Positions 17,430 through 26,438 are shown, counted from the first letter of the stretch. The stretch is 51,172 nt of DNA from Spirochaetia bacterium (GCA_009930325.1 RZYO01000006.1:1-51172), one strand, 5' to 3'. A program made the numbers and translations. Notes: generated by a model not told the origin, from the letters alone.

Positions 17430-17808
17430 TTATTTACAATTAAGAGTTAAAAAAGATATAAAAAGTTTATATGCTAAAAATCGGCTTAATGATAAATAAT
17501 TAGCTACATTAGTTCCTATTGATTTTTCTGATAAAATAAAAAAAGTATCAACTGGAACAATAAGTATAATAACAAATAGAGCTGAATTAAACTCTCAAGC
17601 AGAAGGGAGTTTTACTTTATTAAAAAACCGCATAAATTTAAGATATTTTATAGCAATGGGATACAAGTCAGTGGAAGCAGAATGGATGATATTTTGTATG
17701 AGTTCAAACATAGTTCGTTTTAGAAATAGGCTTTCACAAGGAAGAATTGTAACTCCTTTTGAGTATCAATGTGATTTAGATACAGAAGAAATTCCAAGAG
17801 CTAAATAA
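17413..17808 (+). pseudogene. Decayed transposase C-terminus (IS1182-like DDE type)
   Basis: The frame ending at the TAA of 17806-17808 reads through one internal stop (TAA 17497-17499). After the stop it encodes NRAELNSQAEGSFTLLKNR then NLRYFIAMGYKSVEAEWM. The pattern of a conserved glutamate, a Phe-x-x-x-K, then a Phe/Arg-rich strand and a V-x-x-E-W helix is that of the C-terminus of IS1182-type transposases. There is no N-terminal part; the upstream flank is the zinc-ribbon gene. It is a truncated, inactive relic. Family assignment is from pattern only. Confidence 0.6.
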
Positions 17809-17991
17809 AATTTTAATCATTGCATTAATAGTTAATTCAAATAATCTTAAAATATTACTTAAGGTTGATTTATTGCGCTTATTGATATTCAATGCTCTTC
17901 AAATGAATAATATTTCTTATAAAAAAAACATAATTGAATCAGTTTTCAAGTAATAATTTAAATACAGTTAAAATTTAAATTATTATATGAG

Positions 17992-18056
17992 CAAAAAAAG
18001 TAGGGGCTACTAAGTCCTCTCTAAAAAGACTATTGCAACACCCTTTTTTTTAATTT
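17992..18056. other. Possible insertion-sequence end or terminator
   Basis: A run of A, GGGG, a short AGTC/GACT inner stem, CCC and a run of eight T form an imperfect hairpin. Read on the minus strand it begins GGGTGTTGCAATAGTC, a sequence style seen at ends of some insertion sequences. It lies 190 bases beyond the transposase relic. Between them (17809-17991) I see nothing else. Confidence 0.3.
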
Positions 18057-18116
18057 CATTAATATTTAATAATCTTGAAACTGATACTCTTTTTTAAATC
18101 TTAAAAAAAATATTTC

Positions 18117-19394
18117 TTATCTTATATAAAAAGCCTTCATAGCTTTAATTAAATAAAAAGTATCTTTTGTTCCGGCAGTTTCATATGGAGAATGCATTGC
18201 TAATTGTGCAACACCAATATCAATTGTTGAAATTGAATATGAATGACTAACTAAATTACCAAGAGTAGAACCGCCAATAACATCAGAATTATTTACAAAT
18301 TCTTGATAAGGTATACCCTCTTTTTCTAACAGCTTTTTAAAGAAAGCTGCAGATGCAGCATCTGTAGTATATTTTTGATTAGCTGAGTACTTAATTAAGA
18401 CTCCCCCATTTAATACCGGTTTATTAACAATATCATTTACTACTGAATAATTTGGATGTAATGCATGACCATTATCACTTGAAATCATAAAACTATTAGC
18501 TTGATAAATTGCTTTATCTTCAATATCCCAATTTAATGAATATGCAATTCGATCAATTATGGTTTTTAAGAAGTCACTTAAAGCTCCTTGTTTTGTACCG
18601 CTTCCAACTTCTTCATTATCTAAAAAAACAGCCATATTAATATATTGATTGGCATCAGTGCTTATTAAAGCATTTAAAGATGAATAAACGCCTTGTAAAT
18701 CATCGATTCTAGGAGAAGAAAAGAATTCATCATTAATTCCCCAAATACTTCCTTTCATCCTATTATAAAGAAATAAATCACTTGAAATAATTAGCTTTTC
18801 ATCAACATTTAGTGTTTCAGCAATCAAAGAATTAATTGCACCTTTATTATCGCCTAAAGCCACTAAAGGAAGCATATCAACTTGTTTTTTATATTCAATG
18901 CCCTTATTAGCATCTTTATTTTGATGAATAGCTAAATTCACTATACTAAGAAGGTCTTTCTCAATATTTACTAAATAAGGAACTACATTTTCATCTTTTT
19001 CAACATAAACTCTTCCAGCAATTGAAAGGGGTCTATCAAACCAAGGAGCTAAAAGCATTCCACCATAACCCTCAGTATTTATAACAGTATATTTATTATC
19101 CTTTAATACTTCTGGATTAGGTTTTAGTTTAAAGGTTGGAGAATCAGTATGAGAAGCTATAATTGAAAAACCTTTATAAGTTTCAGGTATTTTAAAAGCT
19201 ATTAAAGAAGAATCATTTCTTTTAACATAATAAGATTTATTTTTTTCAATTACAAACCTTTTATTTTCTTCTAATTTATTAAAACCCTCTTTTTCAAGTA
19301 TTTTTTCTATTTGAGCTACTGCTTGAAAACAAGTAGGACTTTTTTTAATAAAATCTATTAAATTAATAGTTGAATCAATATATTTTTTATCCAT
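18117..19394 (-). CDS. M18-family aspartyl aminopeptidase
   Basis: 425 residues with the full M18 metal and catalytic set in order: SHTDSPT (His-x-Asp), the dinuclear-metal region SPRIDDLQG, FLDNEEVGS (general-base and metal glutamates), SSDNGHALHP, and the final MHSPYE histidine. It removes N-terminal acidic residues from peptides in the cytosol as a large oligomer. The start is ATG at 19394, with AGGAG seven bases upstream. A 12-residue longer frame from 19430 has no ribosome site. It is a single gene, divergent from the hypB operon; 19395-19637 shows nothing further. Confidence 0.93.
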   Translation of the reverse strand: MDKKYIDSTINLIDFIKKSPTCFQAVAQIEKILEKEGFNKLEENKRFVIEKNKSYYVKRNDSSLIAFKIPETYKGFSIIASHTDSPTFKLKPNPEVLKDNKYTVINTEGYGGMLLAPWFDRPLSIAGRVYVEKDENVVPYLVNIEKDLLSIVNLAIHQNKDANKGIEYKKQVDMLPLVALGDNKGAINSLIAETLNVDEKLIISSDLFLYNRMKGSIWGINDEFFSSPRIDDLQGVYSSLNALISTDANQYINMAVFLDNEEVGSGTKQGALSDFLKTIIDRIAYSLNWDIEDKAIYQANSFMISSDNGHALHPNYSVVNDIVNKPVLNGGVLIKYSANQKYTTDAASAAFFKKLLEKEGIPYQEFVNNSDVIGGSTLGNLVSHSYSISTIDIGVAQLAMHSPYETAGTKDTFYLIKAMKAFYIR

Positions 19395-19637
19395 TGCTAG
19401 ACTCCTATTTTCTAAAGAATAATAACACAAAAGAAATAAAGAGCATAGATAATATAATTTATTTATATTTTTAAACTAAATTAATTTTATTAATAAATTA
19501 AGAACTTTCATCTCTCATAAATGACAAATATCCTTTTCAAATAAAATTAGTTTACTATTATTTATCAATTATTTCAATATATAATTTACACGCTTATAAC
19601 AAATTATGTCTAAAATATTTATTTCTATATATTTTTA

Positions 19638-19666
19638 TTGACTTGTAAATAATTCACCATTATAAT
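19638..19666 (+). promoter_or_regulatory. Consensus promoter of the hypB operon
   Basis: TTGACT (19638-19643) and TATAAT (19661-19666) are separated by 17 bases. The start site is predicted near 19673. Confidence 0.8.
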
Positions 19667-19676
19667 TTTACCCATA

Positions 19677-19701
19677 TGTTACTTAAATGCTATAAGTAAC
19701 A
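19677..19701. promoter_or_regulatory. 25-bp palindromic operator at the hypB operon start site
   Basis: TGTTACTTA (19677-19685) and TAAGTAACA (19693-19701) are perfect inverted 9-mers with a 7-base spacer. They sit just downstream of the -10, in the position of a repressor operator. The motif is not the NikR or FNR consensus. Which regulator binds is unknown. Confidence 0.6.
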
Positions 19702-19723
19702 AAGAAAAAATAGGAGATTAATA

Positions 19724-20392
19724 GTGGAGAATTTTAAAATAATTGAAATAAAAAAAAGCATTTATGCAGACAATGATGAGGCTGCAAAAAAGGTTAGATC
19801 AGATATGAAGGAAAGTAATACTTTCTTACTTAACTTAATGAGTTCTCCAGGTTCAGGAAAAACTACAACATTAGTTCAAACAATAAAACTAGTGAATAAT
19901 AAATACAAAATTGGGGTATTAGAGGCAGACATTGATTCTGATGTTGACGCTATAAAGATAGCTGCAACAGGGGCTAAAACCATTCAATTGCATACAGGTG
20001 GTATGTGTCATTTAGATGCTAAATTAACAAAACAAGGTCTTGATGAAATAGGTGTTGATGATATTGATATTGCTATTCTAGAAAATGTCGGCAATCTTGT
20101 ATGTCCTGCTTCTTTTGATACAGGAGCAAATAAAAATGCCATGATTTTATCAGTACCAGAAGGTGATGATAAACCTCTAAAATATCCAAAAATGTTCAAA
20201 ATATGTGATGCATTAATTGTTAACAAAATGGATACAATTTCAGTCTTTGATTTTGATTTAGAAACACTAAAAGAAAGAGTCTTAAAACTTAACCCTAATA
20301 TAAAGATATTCCCAATTTCTGCAAAAACAGGAGAAGGTGTACAATCTTGGGTTGAATGGTTAATTGAACAAGCTAATTCTGAATTAAATTAG
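19724..20392 (+). CDS. hypB: Nickel-insertion GTPase HypB
   Basis: 222 residues of the SIMIBI GTPase class. Features include P-loop SPGSGKTT (about 45-52), the metal-binding HTGGMCHLDA with the Cys-His pair, the family stretch VGNLVCPASFDTG, SVPEGDDKPLKYP, and the guanine motif NKMD. HypB uses GTP to control nickel transfer with HypA into a target enzyme. There is no N-terminal histidine-rich store and no hydrogenase, urease or hypC-F gene in the window. The start codon is GTG 19724 with an AGGAG ahead. It heads an operon with the flavoprotein and hypA. Confidence 0.95.
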   Translation: MENFKIIEIKKSIYADNDEAAKKVRSDMKESNTFLLNLMSSPGSGKTTTLVQTIKLVNNKYKIGVLEADIDSDVDAIKIAATGAKTIQLHTGGMCHLDAKLTKQGLDEIGVDDIDIAILENVGNLVCPASFDTGANKNAMILSVPEGDDKPLKYPKMFKICDALIVNKMDTISVFDFDLETLKERVLKLNPNIKIFPISAKTGEGVQSWVEWLIEQANSELN

Positions 20393-20434
20393 TAATAAAT
20401 AAACAAAAAAATAAACACAAAAAAGGTTGAACAA

Positions 20435-23104
20435 ATGGAAACAAGGGAAAAAATTGTACAGCTCGCACAACATGTATCTGGAAGGAAAGAATCTTTCAAT
20501 GAAAAAGACCCAGAATATTATGTATTTGCAGATATTGTAAGTGATGATGAAGCAGATTTAATAATCTCAATGAAAAGAAGAGTCGAAGAAAAAGTAGAAG
20601 ATTTAGCTCAAAGAAATGGAATATCTTATGCCAAAGCTTTTGATATGTGTATGCATTTAACAGATTTAGGAATACTTGAATTAAAACCTCAAAGCGATGG
20701 GTCTGATAGATTTGAGCTACCTATTTATGTTCCTGGTATTTATGAACTAATGATGTTAAATAGAGAAAATGCAAATGCACATCCTGAAATTGCAAGAGCT
20801 TTTGAAGAGTATACAAGATCTACAGTTGAAAAAGTAGTAACATCTATGCCAATGGGAAATGGAGCTATGAGAGTAATTCCAGTTGAATCAGCTATTCAAG
20901 CTGAAACAAGAAGAGCTCCTTATGAAGAATTATCCTATTGGTTAACTAAATATCAAAATCATATTGCTCTAGCACCATGTCAATGCAGACTTGTTCGTCA
21001 ACAAATGGGAGAAGGCACAGGAAATTTACCTGAGGAAATGTGTCTCATATTAGGGGCTACTGCTGAAAGCTGTATCGCAACAGGGAAAGCTCGTAGAATA
21101 AGCAGAAAGGAAGCTGATGAGGTTTTATTACTTGCTGAAAAAAGAGGCTATATGCATCAAGTTTCAAACATGGATGGAACAAATAAAATATGGGCAATTT
21201 GTAACTGTGAAAGAAATGTATGCCTAGCATTAAGAACAAGCCAATATTTTAATACACCCAATATGTCACGCTCAAACTATGTTGCAAAAGTTGATAAAGA
21301 AAAATGCAGTGGTTGTGGACAATGTGTTGAAACATGCCCTGCCAATGCTGTAAAACTTGGTTCAAATTTATGCACTAAAACAGAAATTGAATATCCTACT
21401 ATGCCTTTACCAGATAATCATAATTGGAGTAAAGAAAGATATAATCCTGATTTTAGAGAAAATTTTAAAAACACATATGACTCTGGAGCCGCTCCTTGTA
21501 AAGCAACATGTCCTGCTCACATTTCAGTTCAAGGGTATATTAAATTAGCTTCCCAAGGAAAATACAGAGAAGCTTTAGAATTAATAAAAAAAGAAAATCC
21601 ATTCCCAGCTATTTGTGGAAGAATTTGTCCTCATCCATGTGAACAAGAATGTACTAGAAACGGAATTGATGATCCTGTTGCTATTGATGACATTAAAAAG
21701 TTCATTGCTGATTATGAACTCAAGCAAGAAAATCAATTTGTTCCTGAGAAATTATTTGATTATCATCATATTAAAATTGCAATAGTTGGAGCTGGACCTT
21801 CAGGCCTAGCTTGTGCTTTTTTCTTAGCTCAAAAAGGATATTCAATTACAGTATTTGAAAAACTAGATGAACCTGGTGGAATGTTAAAATATGGAATTCC
21901 ATCATTCAGATTAGAAAAAGATGTAATTGAAGCTGAAATTGATGTTATAAGAAAACTTGGAGTAGAAATTAAATGTGGTATAGAAGTTGGAAAAGATGTA
22001 AGTCTTGATGAATTAAGAAATCAAGGGTACAAAGCTTTTTATATCGCTATTGGAGCTCAAGGTGGAAGAAAACTTGGAATTGAAGGCGAAGATAATAAAG
22101 CAGTTCTAACTGGTGTTGAATATTTAAGAGATGTTAATTTTAAAAAAGATATTAAAACTCCTGGAAAAGTAATAGTAATTGGTGGTGGTAATGTTGCAAT
22201 AGATGTTGCAAGAACAGCTACAAGAACTGGTGCTAATACAGTTGAAATGGTCTGTTTAGAAAGCTTAGAAGAAATGCCTGCTCAAGATGAAGAAATTGCT
22301 GAAGCAAAAGCTGAAGAAATTATTATTAATAATGGATGGGGTCCTACTCGCATTATTGAAAAAGATGGAAAAATAACTGGTGTTGAATTTAAACGCTGTA
22401 TTAGCGTTTTTGATGATAATCATAAATTTAATCCAAAGTACGATGAAAATAATACAAAAATCATTCCTGCTGATACTGTAATTCTTTCAATAGGACAATC
22501 AATTGAATGGAAGGACATGTTAAAAAACACTAAAGTAGAACTAAGAGGTGGTAATGCAGCTATTGCTGATAGCTTAACACTTCAAACTGCTGAAAAAGAT
22601 ATTTTTGTTGGTGGAGATGTTTATACTGGTCCTAAATTTGCAATTGATGCTATAGCTGCTGGAAAAGAAGCTGCTGATTCATTGCACAGATATGTACATC
22701 CTGGTCAAACGCTTCATTTAGGAAGAAATAGACGTGAATTCTTAATCTTAGATAAAGATAATGTTGATTATTCTAGCTATGATAATTCAAGAAGACAAAT
22801 AACTGTTCATGATAGTTCAAAAGAAAAGACTTTCTATGATCCAAGAGCAACTTTAACTGAAGAACAAGTTAAAATAGAAACCTCTCGTTGTCTTGAATGT
22901 GGTGCTGCTAATGTTGATCCTAATCAATGCATAGGATGTGGAGAATGTACCGTTAGATGTAAGTTTGATGCAATAACTCTATCAAGAGTTTTTGATGCAA
23001 AAAGTGTTGGCTATGAAAATATTAAACCAATTGCATTAAAGAGAATCATCTCTAGAAAAATTAATATTGCATTTAATCCCAACAGAGATAGTTTGTACAA
23101 ATAA
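20435..23104 (+). CDS. Large multi-cluster Fe-S flavoprotein (GltD/NfnB-like) between hypB and hypA
   Basis: 889 residues in four parts. (1) Residues 1-280 are a helical, winged-helix-like region, then a cysteine-rich module with Cys182/184, 256/258 and 263. (2) A ferredoxin cluster lies at Cys291, 294, 297 and 301. (3) A GltD-type module follows: cluster cysteines 355, 359, 394, 398, 402 and 406, then FAD motif GAGPSG (452-457) and NAD(P) motif GGGNVA (583-588). (4) The C-terminal tail has cysteines from 819 and 832 on (CIGCGEC). GltD-like modules move electrons between NAD(P)H and Fe-S clusters, as in NfnB. The N-terminal part is not typical of glutamate synthase. It ends directly against hypA with no gap, implying linked production. 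Electron acceptor and link to nickel are unknown. Confidence 0.75.
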   Translation: METREKIVQLAQHVSGRKESFNEKDPEYYVFADIVSDDEADLIISMKRRVEEKVEDLAQRNGISYAKAFDMCMHLTDLGILELKPQSDGSDRFELPIYVPGIYELMMLNRENANAHPEIARAFEEYTRSTVEKVVTSMPMGNGAMRVIPVESAIQAETRRAPYEELSYWLTKYQNHIALAPCQCRLVRQQMGEGTGNLPEEMCLILGATAESCIATGKARRISRKEADEVLLLAEKRGYMHQVSNMDGTNKIWAICNCERNVCLALRTSQYFNTPNMSRSNYVAKVDKEKCSGCGQCVETCPANAVKLGSNLCTKTEIEYPTMPLPDNHNWSKERYNPDFRENFKNTYDSGAAPCKATCPAHISVQGYIKLASQGKYREALELIKKENPFPAICGRICPHPCEQECTRNGIDDPVAIDDIKKFIADYELKQENQFVPEKLFDYHHIKIAIVGAGPSGLACAFFLAQKGYSITVFEKLDEPGGMLKYGIPSFRLEKDVIEAEIDVIRKLGVEIKCGIEVGKDVSLDELRNQGYKAFYIAIGAQGGRKLGIEGEDNKAVLTGVEYLRDVNFKKDIKTPGKVIVIGGGNVAIDVARTATRTGANTVEMVCLESLEEMPAQDEEIAEAKAEEIIINNGWGPTRIIEKDGKITGVEFKRCISVFDDNHKFNPKYDENNTKIIPADTVILSIGQSIEWKDMLKNTKVELRGGNAAIADSLTLQTAEKDIFVGGDVYTGPKFAIDAIAAGKEAADSLHRYVHPGQTLHLGRNRREFLILDKDNVDYSSYDNSRRQITVHDSSKEKTFYDPRATLTEEQVKIETSRCLECGAANVDPNQCIGCGECTVRCKFDAITLSRVFDAKSVGYENIKPIALKRIISRKINIAFNPNRDSLYK

Positions 23105-23461
23105 ATGCATGAATTAACAGTACTTGTAGAACTTGTAGACATGGTTGAAAAAGCCATGAAAGAAAATAAAATAGATTCAATTGATACAGTTGTCGTTCAA
23201 ATTGGACAACTGTCGTCAATTGTTCCTAGATACATGAAAGAATATTATCCTAATGCTATTGATGGCTCAAAATTAGAAGGATCAAAATTAAAAATTGAAA
23301 TGATTCCAGCTAATGGTCTTTGTCATCAATGCAATAAAGTTTTTAATATTGTAAAAAACAAAGGAAAATGTCCACTTTGCAATACCGATAAATGGGAGAT
23401 ACTAAGTGGACAAGAATTCATGTTGAAAGAAATCTATATTAAAGAATCCCACCCTAAATAA
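23105..23461 (+). CDS. hypA: Nickel metallochaperone HypA
   Basis: 118 residues. The mature N-terminus Met-His-Glu, which binds nickel in this family, is intact. The zinc site is Cys73-x2-Cys76 and Cys89-x2-Cys92. HypA receives nickel and, with HypB, loads it into the large subunit of a nickel enzyme. It starts right after the flavoprotein stop (TAA then ATG) and is followed after 11 bases by the half-permease genes. The rest of the Hyp maturation set is missing locally. Confidence 0.93.
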   Translation: MHELTVLVELVDMVEKAMKENKIDSIDTVVVQIGQLSSIVPRYMKEYYPNAIDGSKLEGSKLKIEMIPANGLCHQCNKVFNIVKNKGKCPLCNTDKWEILSGQEFMLKEIYIKESHPK

Positions 23462-23472
23462 TAAGGTATTTT

Positions 23473-23955
23473 ATGATAAAATTTTTATATATTATAACTT
23501 TTTCTTTGTTAGTTTTATCCTTAATTAAAGATAGAAATAAAACAAAGTTATCATTAATTAAAGCTTACAAATCTTTTTCAAATGTACTTCCAATATTTTT
23601 GGCAGTACTTGTTTTTGTAGGAATGATTATTGCAATATTTAATGCTCAATTCATATCTCAATTTATTGGATCTAAATCCGGATGGCTTGGGACACTGCTC
23701 GCTGGAGCAATTGGGACTTTTGTAATGATCCCATCTTTTGTTGCATTTTCAATTTCTAAAATGCTATTAGATAATGGTGCTGGATATATGCAAATTGGAG
23801 CATTTATTTCAACATTGTTTATGGTTCAATTGGCATCAATACCAATTGAAATAAAATATCTTGGTAAAAAAGTAACTCTAATTAGAAATATAGTATTTTT
23901 ATTATTTTCATTTGTCGTTGCTTATTTGATTAATCTTATTATGGTGGTACTATGA
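23473..23955 (+). CDS. First half of a split permease (membrane protein, about four segments)
   Basis: 160 residues, almost entirely hydrophobic, with segments near 3-18, 38-56, 72-95, 105-122 and 138-158. The recognisable stretch IGTFVMIPSFVAF and a late P-x-E-x-K ... RN pattern match the first gene of the second pair in this window (31313). Together with the next gene it looks like a DUF318/ArsP-type permease cut in two. The two genes overlap by ATGA. Substrate unknown; proximity to hypA and hypB suggests nickel or a metal-linked solute. Confidence 0.6.
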   Translation: MIKFLYIITFSLLVLSLIKDRNKTKLSLIKAYKSFSNVLPIFLAVLVFVGMIIAIFNAQFISQFIGSKSGWLGTLLAGAIGTFVMIPSFVAFSISKMLLDNGAGYMQIGAFISTLFMVQLASIPIEIKYLGKKVTLIRNIVFLLFSFVVAYLINLIMVVL

Positions 23956-24485
23956 AATATCTAAAGAAATACTCATTATTTATAATTTCTTTGATTGTTC
24001 TAGCAATTGTATTTTTAATAAATAAAACTATTGGAAATACTTCTATTACTAAAACAATTAATTATTCAAAACAAATGTTAATTTATTTACCACCCATATT
24101 TATTCTTATTGGACTATTAGATGTTTGGGTAGATAAAGATACAATGGTATATTTAATGGGTGAAAACTCAGGAATAAAAGGTGTTTTTATTTCAATTTTA
24201 GCAGGATCCTGCACTGCAGGTCCATTATATGGAGCTTTCCCAGTTGTTGCTGTTTTTATGAAAAAAGGTGTTAAATTTTCCAATATTCTTATTTTTTTAG
24301 GCACTTGGTCCTGTGCTAAAATTGCAATGGTACTATTCGAAATTGCAACATTAGGAGCCAAATTTGCATTTACAAGATTATTAATCGATATTCCAGGGAT
24401 TATTATTTTATCTCTTCTTATTGCTCGTTTTATCCCAAAAGAACAAATAGAAAAATTGTATCAAAACATGGAAGAAAATAACTAA
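23952..24485 (+). CDS. Second half of the split permease (DUF318/ArsP-like)
   Basis: 177 residues with about four to five membrane segments. The conserved stretch SCTAGPLYGAFPVVAVFMKKG contains the Ala-Gly-Pro-x-Tyr core shared with its paralogue at 31792. The ArsP-type cysteine signature is not retained as such. DUF318-type proteins include organoarsenical exporters, but most are uncharacterised. It overlaps the first half by four bases, so equal production is expected. A shared hairpin with trmO ends the operon. Confidence 0.6.
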   Translation: MKYLKKYSLFIISLIVLAIVFLINKTIGNTSITKTINYSKQMLIYLPPIFILIGLLDVWVDKDTMVYLMGENSGIKGVFISILAGSCTAGPLYGAFPVVAVFMKKGVKFSNILIFLGTWSCAKIAMVLFEIATLGAKFAFTRLLIDIPGIIILSLLIARFIPKEQIEKLYQNMEENN

Positions 24486-24493
24486 ATAACTAT

Positions 24494-24531
24494 AGTAAAT
24501 AATGAAATATTATTATGTTTCATTATTTACT
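24494..24531. terminator. Two-way hairpin between the permease operon and trmO
   Basis: Perfect 14-bp arms at 24494-24507 and 24518-24531 with a 10-base loop. The right arm covers the last codons of trmO on the minus strand. Confidence 0.65.
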
Positions 24532-24956
24532 TTATCAAACCAAATTAATTTTGAATCTTTTACTAAATCTGTTTTTGCAATATATGGTTTTATATCCAAC
24601 AAAGGGGTATTATCGAGTGCTGATATATCATTTATTATTAAAACATTATCAACTCTTTTAATAAATTTTACTACAGATATTCCAATGGGATTTGGTCTGT
24701 TTGGATTTCTTGTTGCAAATACTCCATGAAGCTTTTTATCTAAAGGAGAAACCCCTTGTAGATTATTTCTATCAGCTTTATCTAACCAATAAAAAACAAT
24801 TAAATGTGAAGCCTTTTCAATATCTAATAGACCATCAAGATAATCATCAAATATCGTTAATTCGCAAAAAATACCTTTATCAAGGGATTCAACCTTTGGC
24901 GTTTGAGAAATTGTTTTATAAGGGGTGTTTATTACACCTATTTGTTTTAATTCCAT
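24513..24956 (-). CDS. trmO: TrmO/TsaA-like tRNA N6-threonylcarbamoyladenosine methyltransferase
   Basis: 147 residues matching the compact TsaA/YaeB fold. Signs are the start IGVINTPYKT, LDIEKASHLIVFYWLDKA, GVFATRNPNRPNPIG (the SAM-binding Arg-x-Pro-x-Arg-Pro-Asn-Pro loop) and ISALDNTPLLDIKPYI. E. coli TrmO is longer (about 235); the short single-domain form is common in archaea and anaerobes. It adds a methyl group to t6A37 of tRNA-Thr. Related proteins also occur next to metal transport genes, so a role other than tRNA modification is possible. It converges on the hypB operon. Confidence 0.8.
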   Translation of the reverse strand: MELKQIGVINTPYKTISQTPKVESLDKGIFCELTIFDDYLDGLLDIEKASHLIVFYWLDKADRNNLQGVSPLDKKLHGVFATRNPNRPNPIGISVVKFIKRVDNVLIINDISALDNTPLLDIKPYIAKTDLVKDSKLIWFDKVNNET

Positions 24957-25176
24957 AGAGAGATAATATTTTATATTAATCCTAATCTCAACTTAAAAAT
25001 TTTATTTTTATTTTTCTAAGATTATAATAATATTAACAATTATTATTTTATAATTTCAAACACTGTGATAAAGTTAAAGTATTAATAGAAATCATTTCTT
25101 TGATCTTTAAAAACTATTATAAAATAATAATTACTAAAGTATAAAATATAAATGTAATCTAAAAGGATATGTATTG

Positions 25177-26277
25177 ATGAATTATTTTGAAGAAGGCCAA
25201 TTAGTAGAAACAAAAATTGTTGCCATTTATGGGGACAATATTTTTCTTGATTTAAATATGAAAAGTGAAGGTATAATTGATAGCTCAGAATTTATTACAC
25301 CTGATGGAACATTAAGTGTAAAAGTAGGAGATACTATTAGCGCTTATTTTATCTCAGCTGATCATGGAGAAATGCACTTTACAACAAGACTTAAAGGCGA
25401 TAAAGCTAACACTGCAGTATTAGAAAAAGCTTTTGAAGCAGGGATCCCTATTGAAGGAATTGTTGAAAAAGAAATCAAGGGTGGTTTTGAAATAAAAATT
25501 GGAGAGAGTAGAGCTTTTTGTCCATATTCACAAATGGGATACCGCCAAAAAGAAGAGCCAAGTTATTTTATCAAAAGAACTCTACCCTTTTTAATTCAAG
25601 AATTTAATAGAGAACAACACAATATACTTGTTTCAAATAGAGCTTTTCTAGAAATTGAAGAAAAAGAAAAGTTAGAAAAGTTAAAACAAAGTTTAGCTCA
25701 GGGAATGAAAGTAAAAGGAATTGTCACAAAACTTCAATCTTTTGGTGCAATTGTCAATGTAGAAGGCATAGAAGCATTATTACCTATATCAGAAATTAAA
25801 TTTAAGAGAGTTGAAGATATTGAAAAAGAACTAAATATCGGTGATGAAATTGAAGCAAAAATTTTAAGTATTGATTTAGATAACAGAAGAATGTCTATAA
25901 GTTCTAAAGCCCTTTTACAAGATCCTTGGGATACAATAAGAGAAAGATTCAAAGAAGGCGATAGATTTGAAGGAACTATTTCTAAAATTGCTAATTTTGG
26001 ATTATTTGTTAACCTTGAAGAAGGAATTGATGGATTAATATTTGTTTCAAAGCTCCCAAATACAGGAGAAAATACAAATCTAGCAAAGCTTTATAAAAAA
26101 GGTAATAAAATTTCAGTTCAAATTGAAACTATAGACACTAAAGAAAAAAGAATTAGCTTAGCACCTGCAAAATCAGTTGAAGAAGAATCCATTGTTAAAA
26201 AATATATGGAAAACCAAGAGGATGATGACAGTGATACTTATAATCCTTTTGCAGCATTTTTAAAAAATAAGAAATAA
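25177..26277 (+). CDS. S1 RNA-binding domain protein (RpsA-like, four repeats)
   Basis: 366 residues with four S1 (OB-fold) repeats: roughly 5-70, 90-155, 175-245 (GMKVKGIVTKLQSFGAIVNV) and 262-330 (GDRFEGTISKIANFGLFVNL). Full-length ribosomal S1 has six repeats (about 550 residues). This is therefore a shorter S1-like protein that either serves as S1 here or assists mRNA binding. It has an acidic C-terminal tail (QEDDDSDTY). The frame opens at TTG 25174 next to ATG 25177; both are within reach of AAAGGA at 25162-25167. A strong terminator follows. Confidence 0.82.
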   Translation: MNYFEEGQLVETKIVAIYGDNIFLDLNMKSEGIIDSSEFITPDGTLSVKVGDTISAYFISADHGEMHFTTRLKGDKANTAVLEKAFEAGIPIEGIVEKEIKGGFEIKIGESRAFCPYSQMGYRQKEEPSYFIKRTLPFLIQEFNREQHNILVSNRAFLEIEEKEKLEKLKQSLAQGMKVKGIVTKLQSFGAIVNVEGIEALLPISEIKFKRVEDIEKELNIGDEIEAKILSIDLDNRRMSISSKALLQDPWDTIRERFKEGDRFEGTISKIANFGLFVNLEEGIDGLIFVSKLPNTGENTNLAKLYKKGNKISVQIETIDTKEKRISLAPAKSVEEESIVKKYMENQEDDDSDTYNPFAAFLKNKK

Positions 26278-26287
26278 AATTAGATAT

Positions 26288-26320
26288 AAAAAAATCCTAG
26301 AATTTTCTAGGATTTTTTTT
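26288..26320. terminator. Bidirectional Rho-independent terminator
   Basis: TCCTAGA (26295-26301) / TCTAGGA (26306-26312) with a 4-base loop, flanked by seven A on the left and eight T on the right. It can stop both the S1 gene and the minus-strand tRNA-Ala. Confidence 0.92.
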
Positions 26321-26347
26321 AATCATAGTATTAGCTTTGTTTTAATT

Positions 26348-26421
26348 TGGAGCTGATCGGACTCGAACCGACTACCTCTTGAATGCCATTCAAGCGCTCT
26401 AGCCAGGTGAGCTACAGCCCC
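26348..26421 (-). tRNA. tRNA-Ala (anticodon GGC)
   Basis: On the minus strand the acceptor stem is GGGGCTG with CAGCTCC, giving the G3:U70 wobble pair that marks alanine tRNA. The anticodon stem CTTGA/TCAAG encloses ATGGCAT with GGC. The T-arm has GGTTCGAGTCC and the discriminator is A. CCA is not encoded. Confidence 0.95.
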
Positions 26422-26438
26422 AATGAAATTATGAAATC

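Noticed and set aside
23473-24485. A frameshifted single permease gene
   Set aside because: The same two-gene split with ATGA overlap and equal first-gene length occurs at 31313-32493, so it is a real arrangement.
24502-24958. Plus-strand reading frames opposite trmO
   Set aside because: They lack ribosome sites and protein character; the minus-strand TrmO frame explains the region.
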